Shown: positions 34,030-44,200 of the stretch, piece after piece
How positions within the stretch are numbered: the first letter of the stretch is position 1
Layout of the letters: every line of letters begins with the position of its first letter
Source of the DNA: Streptomyces sp. ISL-87
GTDB lineage: Bacteria; Actinomycetota; Actinomycetes; Streptomycetales; Streptomycetaceae
Reading direction: 5' to 3'
NCBI RefSeq assembly: GCF_018614095.1
Contig: NZ_JAGGOY010000028.1
Span: 1 to 64,000 of the forward strand
DNA: 64,000 bases
Made by a program: the position numbers and the translations under genes
The notes under the pieces: generated by a model
Database searches by the model: none
Seen by the model: only the letters and a program-made list of their open reading frames with translations
Told to the model about the DNA's origin: nothing

Positions 34030-35264
34030 GCCGGACGGGGGAGGGGCCGCTGCCCCGGCTCTTCGTGTCGGCGATGATCGTCGACGCGGTGGGCTCGGGG
34101 ATGTTCATGCCGTTCGCGCTGCTGTACTTCGTACGGGTGCAGGACCTGGGCGTCGGGACCGTTGGCAGCGCGCTCACGGTGGCGAACCTGGCGCTGATCG
34201 TGGCGAGCGCGCCGCTGGGGCGCCTGGTACAGCGGTACGGCTCGATGCGCTCGCTCATCGCGGGCAACGCCGTGCGCGCCCCGCTGTTCGTCCTCTACGC
34301 GGTGACCCTGCCCGCCCCCGTGGCCGTGGGCGCGCTGGTCCTGTCCGCCGTACTGGACAAGGCGGTGTGGGTCTCGCTCGGCGCCACGATCGCCCGGCTG
34401 GCGCGCGGCCCCGAGGCCCGGCGGGCGTTCAGCACCGTCGGCTGGGCCCGGAACATCGGGCTGTGTCTGGGGTCCCTGGTCGGCGGCGTGCTGGCCTCGG
34501 CGCAGAGCGCGACCGGCCTTCGGGTGATCGTGCTGATCAACGCGGCCAGTTTCGCCGTGACCACGGTGGTGCTGCTGCGGCTGCGCGGACAGGCGGGCGC
34601 CCCGGCCCCGGCCGCCCAGGACGAGCCGGAGCGGGGGACGGCCGACGGCGGAGCCCTGCGGGTGCTGCGCCTGCCCGGCTTCGCGCTGCTAAGCGCCGCC
34701 AAGACCTGCTTCACGGTGTGCGCCACCGTAGTGTCGATGTTCACCGGTCTGTACCTCGTGGACCACGCCGGGCTGGACGGCTGGGCGGCGGGTACCGTGC
34801 TGGCTGTGAACGGCGGCCTCGTCGTGCTGTTCCAGCAGTCGCTGGTCAAGCGCACGGCGGACCGGGCCGCCCCGCGGATGATGCTCTTCGGCGGCGCCCT
34901 GTACGCCGCGTCCGGCCTCGGCTTCGCCCTCATCGCCCCGCTGCGGGACACGGCGTGGCCGGCGGCCGCGGTGACCCTCGCGCTGGTCGCGATGACGGTC
35001 TACACCCTCGGTGAGATCGTGATCGCCCCGGCCAGCGACGGCTACGCCTCGGACCTCGCCGAACCCGGCACGGAGGCCACCTGCATGTCGGTCTACCAGT
35101 CGTCCTGGTCCCTCGCCTCGGTGGTCGTCCCGGTCGCCGGCTCCTGGCTGCTGGTCGCCTCGGCCTCCGCGTTCTGGATCTCCTTCGCGGCCGTGGCCCT
35201 GCTGGGCACCCTCCTCAGCGCCCTCCTCGCCCGCACCCGGGCCCCTGCGCCGGCCCCTGCCTGA
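34026..35264 (+). CDS. MFS exporter of the HDxxGH operon
   Basis: A 412-residue protein with twelve predicted membrane helices of the major facilitator superfamily. Typical landmarks are the loop GRLVQRYGSMRS between helices 2 and 3 and a matching VKRTADRAAPRMM in the second half. It is related to drug-efflux members. The GTG start is embedded in the stop of the ATP-grasp gene. As the last gene of the operon it most likely exports the product and gives self-resistance. The C-terminus is Ala/Pro-rich. Confidence 0.88.
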   Translation: MSRTGEGPLPRLFVSAMIVDAVGSGMFMPFALLYFVRVQDLGVGTVGSALTVANLALIVASAPLGRLVQRYGSMRSLIAGNAVRAPLFVLYAVTLPAPVAVGALVLSAVLDKAVWVSLGATIARLARGPEARRAFSTVGWARNIGLCLGSLVGGVLASAQSATGLRVIVLINAASFAVTTVVLLRLRGQAGAPAPAAQDEPERGTADGGALRVLRLPGFALLSAAKTCFTVCATVVSMFTGLYLVDHAGLDGWAAGTVLAVNGGLVVLFQQSLVKRTADRAAPRMMLFGGALYAASGLGFALIAPLRDTAWPAAAVTLALVAMTVYTLGEIVIAPASDGYASDLAEPGTEATCMSVYQSSWSLASVVVPVAGSWLLVASASAFWISFAAVALLGTLLSALLARTRAPAPAPA

Positions 35265-35349
35265 GCTGACGGCCGAGCCGGAGCGATGACCTCGGGAGGG
35301 GACGGCTCCGCTCGGACGCCCGCGGCGCCGGTGGCGGGTGCCGGGGAGG
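35265..35349. other. Spacer after the MFS gene
   Basis: No gene is seen. GC-rich sequence between the operon end and a possible gene fragment on the other strand. Confidence 0.4.
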
Positions 35350-35463
35350 CTAGCTGACGGGTCGCGCCCGGAGCTGGCCACTGAGGACCCTCTCGCCGAC
35401 GAGTTCGTCGTGGAGGACCCCCACTCCGAGTCCTTCGGCGAGGCGGTAGAAGAGCTCGCGCAT
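35350..35463 (-). pseudogene. Short ORF, possible truncated gene
   Basis: 37 codons (begins MRELFYRLAEGLGVGVLHDE, ends SGQLRARPVS). It reads like the N-terminal helix and first strand of a larger protein, with faint likeness to the start of ImmA/IrrE-type proteins, but stops early and has no partner sequence downstream. The identification is weak. Confidence 0.25.
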
Positions 35464-35572
35464 CCCCAGGAGTGTGGACGGTGAGGCGGCGCCGCCGCCC
35501 TGTCAGGCTCCGTCACCGCCAGATGGGGGAGGGGGTACGCCGAGCCGGGGAACGCCGTGGGGGCGCAGCCCG

Positions 35573-36106
35573 TCAGGCGCAGTCGGCGACCGGGGACACG
35601 GCCGTGATGTCCGCGACGGGGATGTCCACGGCCTGACCCGATACGCGCAACCGCATCGCGCCCTCCTGGCCCGGGCTCCCGAGCGTGCCGCACCACGTGC
35701 CCGTGGAGGCCGTGACCTCCACGAGCCCGGCGGCCCCGGCCGGCCGCTCCGGCTGCGGCCACCACGCGGCGGCGGCCGCAGCAGCCACCAACGCGACGGC
35801 CACGAAGGTCAGCACGAGCCCCAGCCGCAGCCGCCGCCCCGCCCGCTCAACGCTGATGTCGCCCTCGCCCCGTGCCCCCAGCAGCGGCCAGGCGGTGCGC
35901 CCGACCAGATACGTCGCCAGGCAGGCGAGTGCCAGCGCGAGCAGAACCAGCACCCCGGCCACCACTTCCACATCCCTGGGCGCGGAGGTTCCCCCACCGC
36001 TCTTCAATGCCCCACACAGCCCGACGAACCCCAGCACCGCCAGCTGGACCGTCAGCCAGCCGCGCGCCGACGCCTGGAGCTGAGCACTCCGATCTCCGTT
36101 GTCCAT
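35573..36106 (-). CDS. Small membrane protein, unknown function
   Basis: 177 residues with three or four hydrophobic segments: LTVQLAVLGFVGLCGAL, VVAGVLVLLALALACLATYLVG and LGLVLTFVAVALVAAAAAAAWW. A 50-residue C-terminal domain follows outside the membrane (GLVEVTASTGTWCGTLGSPGQEGAMRLRVSGQAVDIPVADI), ending in SPVADCA; its two Cys could form a disulfide. The start at 36106 is chosen as the first Met before the membrane region. No family is recognised. It stands alone between two unrelated loci. Confidence 0.65.
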   Translation of the reverse strand: MDNGDRSAQLQASARGWLTVQLAVLGFVGLCGALKSGGGTSAPRDVEVVAGVLVLLALALACLATYLVGRTAWPLLGARGEGDISVERAGRRLRLGLVLTFVAVALVAAAAAAAWWPQPERPAGAAGLVEVTASTGTWCGTLGSPGQEGAMRLRVSGQAVDIPVADITAVSPVADCA

Positions 36107-36177
36107 GACGCCAGGGTGCCGAAACCGCCCGTTTTGTTCCCGCCGCGCCACGCCCATCGCCCGGATTTCCTGACTGT

Positions 36178-36372
36178 GTCCTGGACCCGGCCGGAACAAA
36201 CGCGCGGTGGCCATGCCTGTCCGAGCGCCGGGCGCAGCTGGCTCACTCGCAGGGCGACCATTCGCCGGTGCGGGCCTTCGTTGAGCCGAAGAGCCCCAAG
36301 CGGTCGAGCCCCGGGGGGACGTTCCTCACGTGGGATGAAGTCGAGGACTTCGCGGAGCGCGGCCTGCTCTAA
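36178..36372 (+). pseudogene. C-terminal fragment of a hypothetical protein
   Basis: An open frame without a usable start reads RRAQLAHSQGDHSPVRAFVE, PKSPKRSSPGGTFLTWDEVE, DFAERGLL and a TAA stop. The end looks like a genuine conserved C-terminus seen in small streptomycete proteins, so this is probably a truncated gene rather than chance coding. Confidence 0.35.
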
Positions 36373-36386
36373 GACAAGGACACTCC

Positions 36387-36439
36387 GCACCGAACGACGC
36401 CCCGCACCCGATTCGTGGGGGTGGGGCGTCGTCCGGTGC
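36387..36439. terminator. Strong hairpin terminator
   Basis: GCACCGAACGACGCCCC pairs with GGGGCGTCGTCCGGTGC (one mismatch) across a 19-base loop. It stands 20 bases beyond the stop of the NlpC/P60-type gene on the minus strand. Confidence 0.7.
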
Positions 36440-36458
36440 TGGGTGTCCGGCCGGAGGA

Positions 36459-37745
36459 TCAGACGATCTTGTCGTAGCGGATGGCCACGTAGGAGGAAGC
36501 CGGGTGGCCGGAGATGTAGCCGCTGTAGACGTTCGCCGATCCGTATTCCATGTCCACGGTGGGGTTGGATTCGGAGTAGTAGTAGAACGTCCCCGCCTCC
36601 TGGTCCTTCCAGCCGGCGAACAGGACCACGTGTGCCCCCGGGTAGTTCAGGGCGTCACCGGGGCGCAGGGCGCTCTTGGAGATGGTGGAGCTGACGTCGC
36701 TCAGGTTGGAGGTGGTCTTGGAGGTGGTGAGGTGCCAGGCCATGGAGACGAAGCCGGAGCAATCGGTGCGGTAGTAGTCGTCGCCGTTCACGTCGACGGC
36801 GGTGGCACCCTGGTCGTAGTGCACGTCACGGAGGTACCAGTCCCTGCCGCGGACCAGGACCTCGCTGCGGGTGATGGAGCCGCCCTGGGTGGACGTGGTC
36901 GGAGCCGGCGGCACGTAGGCGCAGTTGCCGGCCGAGGCGGACAGGATCGTCTGGGTCCAGCCGGAGGCGTCGACCGGGTCGGTGGTGTGGTAGGTCATGT
37001 CCGCGCCGTCGCCGTCGAACGGGTCGGCGTCCTCGTACCAGTACAGTCCGCCGTTGGTCCGGCCGTAGTAGAGGCCGCCCCCAGGGGACGAGAGAGAGTC
37101 GACGGCTGACCAGCCGTCGGACTGGAGTACCGCACGATCCCAGTCGTTCGCCCCGTTGATCTTGTAACTGAGCAGCCGGCCGTCGCCGGTGGAGGCGATC
37201 AGCTGGTCGTCTCCGGCGGCCGCAAGGGTCTTCAGGACGAAGCCGGTGTCGATGAGCACGTGCTGGCCGATGTGCGCGGAGCCTTGCGGCTTGTCCTGCG
37301 AGACCACGTACTGGTGCAGTTGGCCCTCGACGGTTCCGTAGAGGTGGCCGTGGCCGTCGTAGGTGAGCTTGTCGAACGTCCAGCCGCCGTTCCAGATCTT
37401 CTCCACGGCGGCCAGGGTGAGGGAGGTGGCGTTGGTCTGGACATCGATGCGGTAGAGGTTTCCGGCGGTGTCGGTGGCCAGGACGGTGTTGAAGTTCAGG
37501 GTCGCCATCGCCTTCGGGGCGAAGCCGAGGTTCGGGCCGATCAACGTCCGGACGCGATCGCCGGTGCTGGGCGCTATCGCCGAATACGTGAGTCTTCCGT
37601 CGGCCAGGACTCCGTACACCGAAACGTATCCGCTGCACGACGCGACGGCGTGCGCGGCGCCCGAGGAGACCGAGAGGAATCCCATGGACATGGATACGGC
37701 GAGGACGGCGCCGACGGCGGACGTGCGAATGCGCTTGAGGCTCAA
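36459..37745 (-). CDS. Secreted beta-propeller (tachylectin-like) protein with NlpC/P60-type C-terminus
   Basis: A 428-residue exported protein. TTG start at 37745 with AAGGAG seven bases upstream. Signal peptide SAVGAVLAVSMSMGFLSVSSGAAHA. Residues about 40-270 form tachylectin-2-like propeller blades (VYGVLADGRLTYSAI, KIWNGGWTFDKLTYDGHGHLYGTV, GLYYGRTNGGLYWYEDADPF). The C-terminal 140 residues resemble an NlpC/P60 (C40) peptidase with Cys in YRTDCSGFVSMAWHL and His in PGAHVVLFAGW. Such proteins bind glycans and cut cell-wall peptides, either in remodelling or against other bacteria. It is divergent from the VCBS-type gene, with an IS scrap between them. Confidence 0.82.
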   Translation of the reverse strand: MSLKRIRTSAVGAVLAVSMSMGFLSVSSGAAHAVASCSGYVSVYGVLADGRLTYSAIAPSTGDRVRTLIGPNLGFAPKAMATLNFNTVLATDTAGNLYRIDVQTNATSLTLAAVEKIWNGGWTFDKLTYDGHGHLYGTVEGQLHQYVVSQDKPQGSAHIGQHVLIDTGFVLKTLAAAGDDQLIASTGDGRLLSYKINGANDWDRAVLQSDGWSAVDSLSSPGGGLYYGRTNGGLYWYEDADPFDGDGADMTYHTTDPVDASGWTQTILSASAGNCAYVPPAPTTSTQGGSITRSEVLVRGRDWYLRDVHYDQGATAVDVNGDDYYRTDCSGFVSMAWHLTTSKTTSNLSDVSSTISKSALRPGDALNYPGAHVVLFAGWKDQEAGTFYYYSESNPTVDMEYGSANVYSGYISGHPASSYVAIRYDKIV

Positions 37746-37824
37746 GGGGTTCTCCTTCGTGGGCGCCGGGCGCCGGGCGCGGGGGCTGGTGCCGGTCGGG
37801 TCGGTTCGGCTTGACGGACACGTG

Positions 37825-37905
37825 ATGGAGAACACGCCGAACGAGAAGCGGCGGTATCGGCGGCAGTTCGCGCCGGACTTCAAGGCCGAGATGGTGAAGT
37901 TGTTC
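37825..37905 (+). mobile_element. IS3-type transposase (OrfA) N-terminal scrap
   Basis: MENTPNEKRRYRRQFAPDFK continuing AEMVKLF is the characteristic first helix of IS3-family OrfA transposases (RRxFxxEFKAExV). Nothing else of the element is left, and the frame runs on into unrelated sequence. No terminal repeats were found. Confidence 0.55.
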
Positions 37906-37986
37906 GTACAACCGCCAGGCCTGTTCAAAGGTCTCTCCCAGAGAAGCGCGCACGTTGCGCTCGGTTCTCTTGGTGAGGAAGAAGTT

Positions 37987-40233
37987 TTGAACCACGCATC
38001 TGCGTCTCGGCGCCTGCTCGCCTCGGCGGTCACAGCCGCCTTGGCTGTCACGGTCGGCACCTTCGCCGTTCCGGCGGCCGCCGCACCCGCACTGGCCGAC
38101 GGCGCGGCAGCGACCGCGGCTACGGCACAGCAGGGGGACCTGATCCAGATACCGCCCCAGTCCCAGCTCCTCAGCGTCGGAACGACAGGCTTCTTGACCT
38201 ACACGCGGGCAACGAACACCACGTTCACGTACCGGTGGACGCGCTTCGCGGACCGCTCCACCACCGTGATCCCGGGCCAAGTCAGAGGCGCCACGTCGGA
38301 CACGGTCCTCATCGAGCAGGAAAATCTCTACACCTTCCGGGACATGACCGGCGCCAGTGCTCCCGTGGAGATCGACCGTAGCTCTCTCAGCAGTGACTAC
38401 CAGCTGAACAGGACCATCGGCTCCACACTCGTCATGACGGTCGCCAACTCGACCGGCGGTACCGACATCCACCTCGTCAGCAAGCCCAACGGCAAGCTGC
38501 TGGACCGCACAGTGACGGGTCTGCCCAAGGACGCCGAGTTCATACGCTCCGACCAAGACGCACCGGCCGGCGCCATGCTCATCATGTATGCCACCAGAAC
38601 GGCCGAATCCACCGCGAACCACCTGGCCTTGGTGGACGTGACCTCAGGCGTCGTCACCGAGACCCGCGACGCCTCCGGCTTTGCGTACCTCCCGGATGCC
38701 GTTGTCTCGCCGGAGCGCATGATCTGGACCGAAAGCGCCTCCTCCAGCGGCCTCACGCTCGCCGTGGCACGGAGGGGCGCCGGCGACGTGGAGCGCATCG
38801 TGCTCGGTGGCGAGGGACGCGCCATGGTCACGCTGCTGGGCGACTGGCTGATGTACGCCCAGCCGGGCGGTGGTTCGGCCTCCAGCCCGAGCCGCCTCTA
38901 CCCGCTGACCGCACGCTCGTTGAAAACCGGCGCCACGGTCAAGCTGCTGGAGCACGCATCGGCCGCTGGATCGATGGCGGACGGCACCTTGCTAGTGGGC
39001 GGCGGCACCTTGACCCAGGGCGAGGGCATGTACCGGATTTCCCTCGGCACTGACGGCACCCCGGTTGCGAACCTGCTCGCGAGCACCGGTGAGGCGACGA
39101 GCGTCTCCCTCCTGGGCCACAACGTACCCGCGGTAGTCGATCTCGACCGCAATCCCGTGGTTCTTCTGGAGTCGAGGCTCAACCGCCGCAACGTGCGCTT
39201 GGTGATCGAACTGACCCACACCGCAACCCAGAGGCGATCCACGGTCTATGCCGAGCCAAACTATGACTACAGCCCTGGGACCATTGCCGCGCAGTGGCGG
39301 GGCGTATTCGATCGCAAGGCCGGCGAATCCGGCGAGTACGTCACCGCGTACTCGGGGGCCTACACCTGGCGGATCAGCGCCACTCCCCTCAACGGAATCG
39401 GCCCCGTGGCGGAGGCTTCCGGTGCCCTCGAGGTAGTCCGTGGGCCCGCATCGCACGACTTCTCGGACAACGGCACCCCGGATCTGCTCTCCGTTGATCC
39501 TTCAGGCCGGCTGACGAGGTATGACCACAGCTACCGCGCTGAGTTCGGCCGACTGTTCAGTTCGGCGAACTCGGAGATCGGCACTGGATGGCAGATCTAC
39601 GACCGGCTGGCAGTACCGGGGAACCTCGGCGGGTCGGCCGCCGCTGACATGGTCGCCCGAGACAGGAGCGGCGTGCTCTGGTTCTACGAAGGTACCGGCA
39701 GCCCCGACTCGCCCTACTTGCCCCGCAAGCGAATCGGTGGCGGCTGGAATGCATACGACAAGCTCACCGGTGGCAGCGATCTCAGCGGTGACGGCAAACC
39801 CGATCTGCTCGCCACGGACAAGACCGGCGGACTGTGGCTGTACAAGGGCACCGGCAATACCACCGCCCCCTTCTCCCCCCGCGTGAAGGCCGGTACCGGC
39901 TGGGGCATCTACAACCAGGTCACCGCCGTCGGCAACATCGCCGGGGGCCCCGGCGGAGACCTCGTCGCCCGGGACAAGGACGGTGTGCTCTGGCTGTACA
40001 TGGGCACGAGCGACGGCACGTTCGCGAGCCGTGTGAAGATCGGCGGCGGCTGGAACGCGTATACCCACCTCGTCGCCATTGGCGATGCGAACCGTGACGG
40101 TCGCCCCGATCTGCTGGGCTACTCAGCCGACAAGCTGTACGTCTACCACAGCACAGGCGACTGGCGCGCCCCCTTCCGATCCCGCTACGAAGTCCAGAAG
40201 CCCAGCCCCGGAAAGGTCGAGTACCCGTTCTGA
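37987..40233 (+). CDS. Secreted VCBS/FG-GAP-type repeat protein
   Basis: A 748-residue exported protein from a TTG start (AGGAAG upstream). Signal peptide SRRLLASAVTAALAVTVGTFAVPAAAAPA. The first 400 residues form a beta-propeller-like region (LLSVGTTGFLTYTRATNTTFTYRW, LIMYATRTAESTANHLALVD). A fibronectin-like segment (YVTAYSGAYTWRISATPLNGIG) leads to at least four blades with DLLATDKTGGLWLYKGTG and IGGGWNAYDKL-type endings. These blades are paralogous to those of the frameshifted gene at 16.2-17.6 kb. FG-GAP blades bind calcium and often ligands on surfaces. Function is unknown. Confidence 0.82.
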   Translation: MNHASASRRLLASAVTAALAVTVGTFAVPAAAAPALADGAAATAATAQQGDLIQIPPQSQLLSVGTTGFLTYTRATNTTFTYRWTRFADRSTTVIPGQVRGATSDTVLIEQENLYTFRDMTGASAPVEIDRSSLSSDYQLNRTIGSTLVMTVANSTGGTDIHLVSKPNGKLLDRTVTGLPKDAEFIRSDQDAPAGAMLIMYATRTAESTANHLALVDVTSGVVTETRDASGFAYLPDAVVSPERMIWTESASSSGLTLAVARRGAGDVERIVLGGEGRAMVTLLGDWLMYAQPGGGSASSPSRLYPLTARSLKTGATVKLLEHASAAGSMADGTLLVGGGTLTQGEGMYRISLGTDGTPVANLLASTGEATSVSLLGHNVPAVVDLDRNPVVLLESRLNRRNVRLVIELTHTATQRRSTVYAEPNYDYSPGTIAAQWRGVFDRKAGESGEYVTAYSGAYTWRISATPLNGIGPVAEASGALEVVRGPASHDFSDNGTPDLLSVDPSGRLTRYDHSYRAEFGRLFSSANSEIGTGWQIYDRLAVPGNLGGSAAADMVARDRSGVLWFYEGTGSPDSPYLPRKRIGGGWNAYDKLTGGSDLSGDGKPDLLATDKTGGLWLYKGTGNTTAPFSPRVKAGTGWGIYNQVTAVGNIAGGPGGDLVARDKDGVLWLYMGTSDGTFASRVKIGGGWNAYTHLVAIGDANRDGRPDLLGYSADKLYVYHSTGDWRAPFRSRYEVQKPSPGKVEYPF

Positions 40234-40326
40234 CGAGCGCCAGAGGTGCTCGGGCCGCCCCGGCACGCGGCCTACCGGTGCTTCGCCTGTTGATGGAGCA
40301 ACAGATGCTCGCGCTAGTGTTCGCCT

Positions 40327-41268
40327 GTGAGCCTTTACGTCGTTATAGGATTCGGGCCCGCCGGGGCGGCCACTGCTCGACTGCTGGTCGAGAACGGGCA
40401 TTCGGTACGGGTCGTGACCAAGTCGGGCCGTAGTGCGGAGCCCGGTATCGAGCACGTCGCGTTGGACGGGGCGGACAGCAGACGACTGACCGAGGCCGTG
40501 CGGGGCGCGGCCGCGATCTTCAACTGTGCCGCACCGCCCTACCATCGCTGGGCGAGTGAATGGCCGCCACTGGCCGCGTCGGTGTGCGCGGCGGCCGAGG
40601 CGTCCGGGGCCGTCCTGGTCATGCTGGGCAACCTCTACGGCTACGGTCCGGTGGACGGTCCCATGACCGAAGGGCTGCCGCTGGCGGCGACCGGTCCCAA
40701 GGGGCGGGTGCGCGCAGCCGGTTGGGAAGAGGCGCGGAAGCTGCATGAAGAGGGCCGCATCAAGGCGGTCGAAGTGCGGGCTTCGGACTTCTTCGGGCCC
40801 GGCGTGACCGACGGCGGGCACCTGGCCGCGCGGGTGCTGCCCCCGCTGCTGCGCGGCAAGGCGGTCTCCACGCTCGGGGATCCGGATGCCCCGCACAGCT
40901 GGAGCTATCTCCCGGATGTGGCCAGGGCCCTGGTCGAGGTCGCGGGGGAGGAGCGGGCCTGGGGGCGGGCCTGGCACGTCCCGACGGAGCCCGCACTGTC
41001 CGTACGGCAGATGGTGGGGCTGCTTGCCGCTGAGGCGGGAACGGGGCCGGTCGCGGTGCGCGGGCTGCCGCCTGCCGTGCTGGGTGTGGCATCGGTCTTC
41101 TCGCCGCTGCTCCGTGAACTGAAGGAGATCCGATACCAGTTCGACCGGCCGTTTGTAGCCGATTCGAGCGCTTACGAAGCCGAGTTCGCGGTTCGAGCCA
41201 CGCCTGTCGACGAGCAGGTCAAGGCGACGGTGGACTGGTGGCGTGAGCGACTGACCACCACCGGGTGA
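40327..41268 (+). CDS. NAD(P)-dependent epimerase/dehydratase-like protein
   Basis: A 313-residue Rossmann-fold protein of the extended short-chain dehydrogenase group. The nucleotide-binding motif is VVIGFGPAGAATARLL (GxGxxG shifted to GFGPAG). VLVMLGNLYGYGPVDGPMTE stands where the YxxxK motif region begins, and VRASDFFGPGV is a family signature. A GTG start is used. The stop overlaps the start of the ketosynthase fusion gene (GTGA). It may reduce or isomerise the amino-ketone made by that enzyme, or act on a precursor. Confidence 0.8.
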   Translation: MSLYVVIGFGPAGAATARLLVENGHSVRVVTKSGRSAEPGIEHVALDGADSRRLTEAVRGAAAIFNCAAPPYHRWASEWPPLAASVCAAAEASGAVLVMLGNLYGYGPVDGPMTEGLPLAATGPKGRVRAAGWEEARKLHEEGRIKAVEVRASDFFGPGVTDGGHLAARVLPPLLRGKAVSTLGDPDAPHSWSYLPDVARALVEVAGEERAWGRAWHVPTEPALSVRQMVGLLAAEAGTGPVAVRGLPPAVLGVASVFSPLLRELKEIRYQFDRPFVADSSAYEAEFAVRATPVDEQVKATVDWWRERLTTTG

Positions 41269-44200
41269 CGTCTGTGACAGAGAAGGACTACCCAAAGGGT
41301 TCAGCGGGAGTGCGGCGTGATGACGTCGCGATCGTGGGGATGGCCTGCCGGTTTCCGGGTGCGCGGAATGTGAACCAGTACTGGCGCCTCCTCACGGCCC
41401 CACAGGCGCAGTTCTCCACCGTCCCGGACTCCCGGTGGCGCGCCGCCGCCTTCGTCAGCGACAACTTCCGTGATGCGTCCTCGACGTATACGGACACCAT
41501 GGCGCTGCTGCCGGACGTGGGCCACTTCGACGCGGTGCACTACGGGATCCCACCGCGACGGGCCAGGTCGATGGACCCTCAGCACCGGCTGCTGATCGAC
41601 CTCGCGCGTGAGGCGATCCAGGACGCGGGGTGGGAGGCCGAGGGCTTCGATCGCGAGGAGACCTCGGTGATCACGTCGCTCACCGAGAGCGGCTACCGCG
41701 AGCTCAGCACCATGCAGATCCGGATGCGTCAGCTGGCCGGCGGCGAGTTCGGGGCGCGGGTGGACGACCCCCGGTGGTCGGCGGCGGTCCGCGCGGTGGA
41801 CGGTCTGCACGGCACGTCCGTGGCCGGGCTCCTGCTCAACATGGGGCCGAACACCATCAGTTCGGTGTTCGATCTGCACGGCGAGAGCTACGCGCTGGAC
41901 TCGGCGTGTTCCGGTGGACTCATGGCCGTAGCGAACGCCGTGTTCGCACTGCGCGCCGGCCGTAGCCGCATCGCACTCGCGGGTGGCGCCCAAATGATTC
42001 TCGCTCCCGACCTGTTGGTGGGGCTGAGCCGGATCGGCGCCATCTCGCGCAGCGGCAGGTGCCTGCCGTTCGGTGCCGAGGCCGACGGCTTCGTCCTGGG
42101 AGAGGGCGCCGGGGTCCTGGTGCTGCGGCCGCTGGCCGACGCACTGACGGCCGGCGACCGCGTCTACGCGGTGATCCGGGGCGTGGGAACGGCCAACGAC
42201 GGGACCGTGCAGGGCGGTATGCATCCCCAGGCGGCCGGCCAGCTGCGGGCGCTGCGCCGGGCCTACCGCGATGCCGGCCTCCCCCCGGACTCGGCGGGTT
42301 ATCTGGAGGCGCACGGCACCGGGACGAGGGTCGGCGATCCGGTCGAGGTCGACGTCCTGCGCGAACTACGCGGTGAGCGGGGTGCGCCCGCGCCGGCCTA
42401 CCTCGGTGCGGTGAAAGCGGTGGTGGGGCACTCGCTCAACGCCGCGGGGATAGCCGGACTCGTCAAAACCGTTCTGGCCGTGCACCGGGGAGTGATACCG
42501 CCGCAGCCGGAGTTCGAGCTGGCCGACCCTTCCGGGCTCGACGCCGCGGGGCTGATGATCCCGACGGCGGCGACCCCCTGGCCCGAGCCCGGGCAGCCGC
42601 GCCGGGCGGGGGTGAGCGCCTTCGGCTTCGGCGGCACTGGTGTCCATCTGGTGGTGGAGGAGTGCACCACGGCACCGGCCCGCCCGGCACCGGACGGGGA
42701 GCCGCACCTCCTGGTGCTCAGTGCCCGGGACCGGGCCGGGCTGGCCCGGTACGCCCGGGAACTGGCGCACACCATCGCCGCCGACCAGCCGCCGCTGGCC
42801 GGGGTGGCGGACACCCTGGCTCGTCGGGCTCCCTTCGCGGAGCGGCTGGCCCTGGTGGCGCAGGACGCCGCTGACGCCACCGCCAAGCTGACCGAGGCGG
42901 CCGAGGCCGTGGCGGCGGGCCGCACCGGAGAGCTCGGGCCGGGGCAGGCGGCCGGCACGGTGCCGCCCGGTGAGCTGCCGGAGGTCGCCGTTCCAGAGCC
43001 GGGCTCGCTGCCGGCCGGGGCACGCACGACCGCGTTGGCCCAGCTCGCGGTACGCGCGGTCACCGGCTCGGGGCTCCGTCCGGTGACGGAGCGGACACCC
43101 CCGTGCACCCTGCCGCCGAGTCCGCTCGCACCGCGCCACCACTGGGTGGTGGACGAGTCGGCCCGCGAGGCGGCGGACCAGCCGGGCCCCGTGGTCTCGC
43201 CCGTCCCGGTGCTCTCGCCCGGCCCGGTGCTCTCGCCCGGCCCGGTGGACTCACCAGGCCCCGTGCACTCGCCCGGCCCGGTGCTCTCGCCCGGTCCGGT
43301 GGACTCACCAGGCCCCGTGCACTCGCCCGGCCCGCTGGGCTCACCCGGCGCGGTGCACTCGCCCGGCCCGCTGGACTCGCCCGACGCGGCGCCCGCGGCA
43401 GCACCCACCGGTCGCGCATCCGGGCCCGAGGCGGCGCCCGCGCTGCCCGCCGCGACGCGGGCCAGTGGTGCGGCCGCCGCGTCCATCGTCCTCGAAGCGG
43501 TGTCGCGGACCGGCGTCTACCCCCTCTCCGACCTCAGCGTGCGCATGGCGCTGACGACCGATCTCGGCTTCGACTCCCTGATGTTGCAGGAGCTGGACGT
43601 CATCATCGGCCAGCGGGTACCGGGCTTCTCCACGGAGGAGATGTTCTCGCCCGGTCTCACCATCGAGCGGCTGATCACGCTGGTCGGCGCGCACCTCATG
43701 GAGCCGTCGGCGCCCGGTGGGCTCCTGCCCCGGCAGAGGCGGGCGGACCCCGACGTGCACGCACAACCCGCCGTGGCTCCCGCCGAGCTTCCGCCCCAGG
43801 AGCCACCGGAGGACTGGGCCGCCGCCACCGCCTGCGTCGATGACTTCCCGGAGGTCCAGCAGTTCGAGGACCGCTTGAGTTCGATCGCAAGCAGCGGCGC
43901 GGACTTCCCGTACTTCCGGGTCCACCAGGGCAACATCCGCGACACGACAATGATCGGTGGCCGGGCGTACCTGTCCTTCGGCAGCTACAACTACCTCGGG
44001 CTCTCCGGCCATCCGGCGGTCAGCGAGGCCGCGCACCAGGCAGTCGACCGGTACGGGACCTCGGTCTCCGCGAGCCGGGTGCTGTCCGGCGAACGGGATC
44101 TGACCGTACGCCTGGAGCGGGCGCTCGCCGGCTTCCTCGGCGTGGGGGACTGCCTGGCGCTGGTGAGCGGCCATGCCACCAATGTCACCGCGATAGGGCA

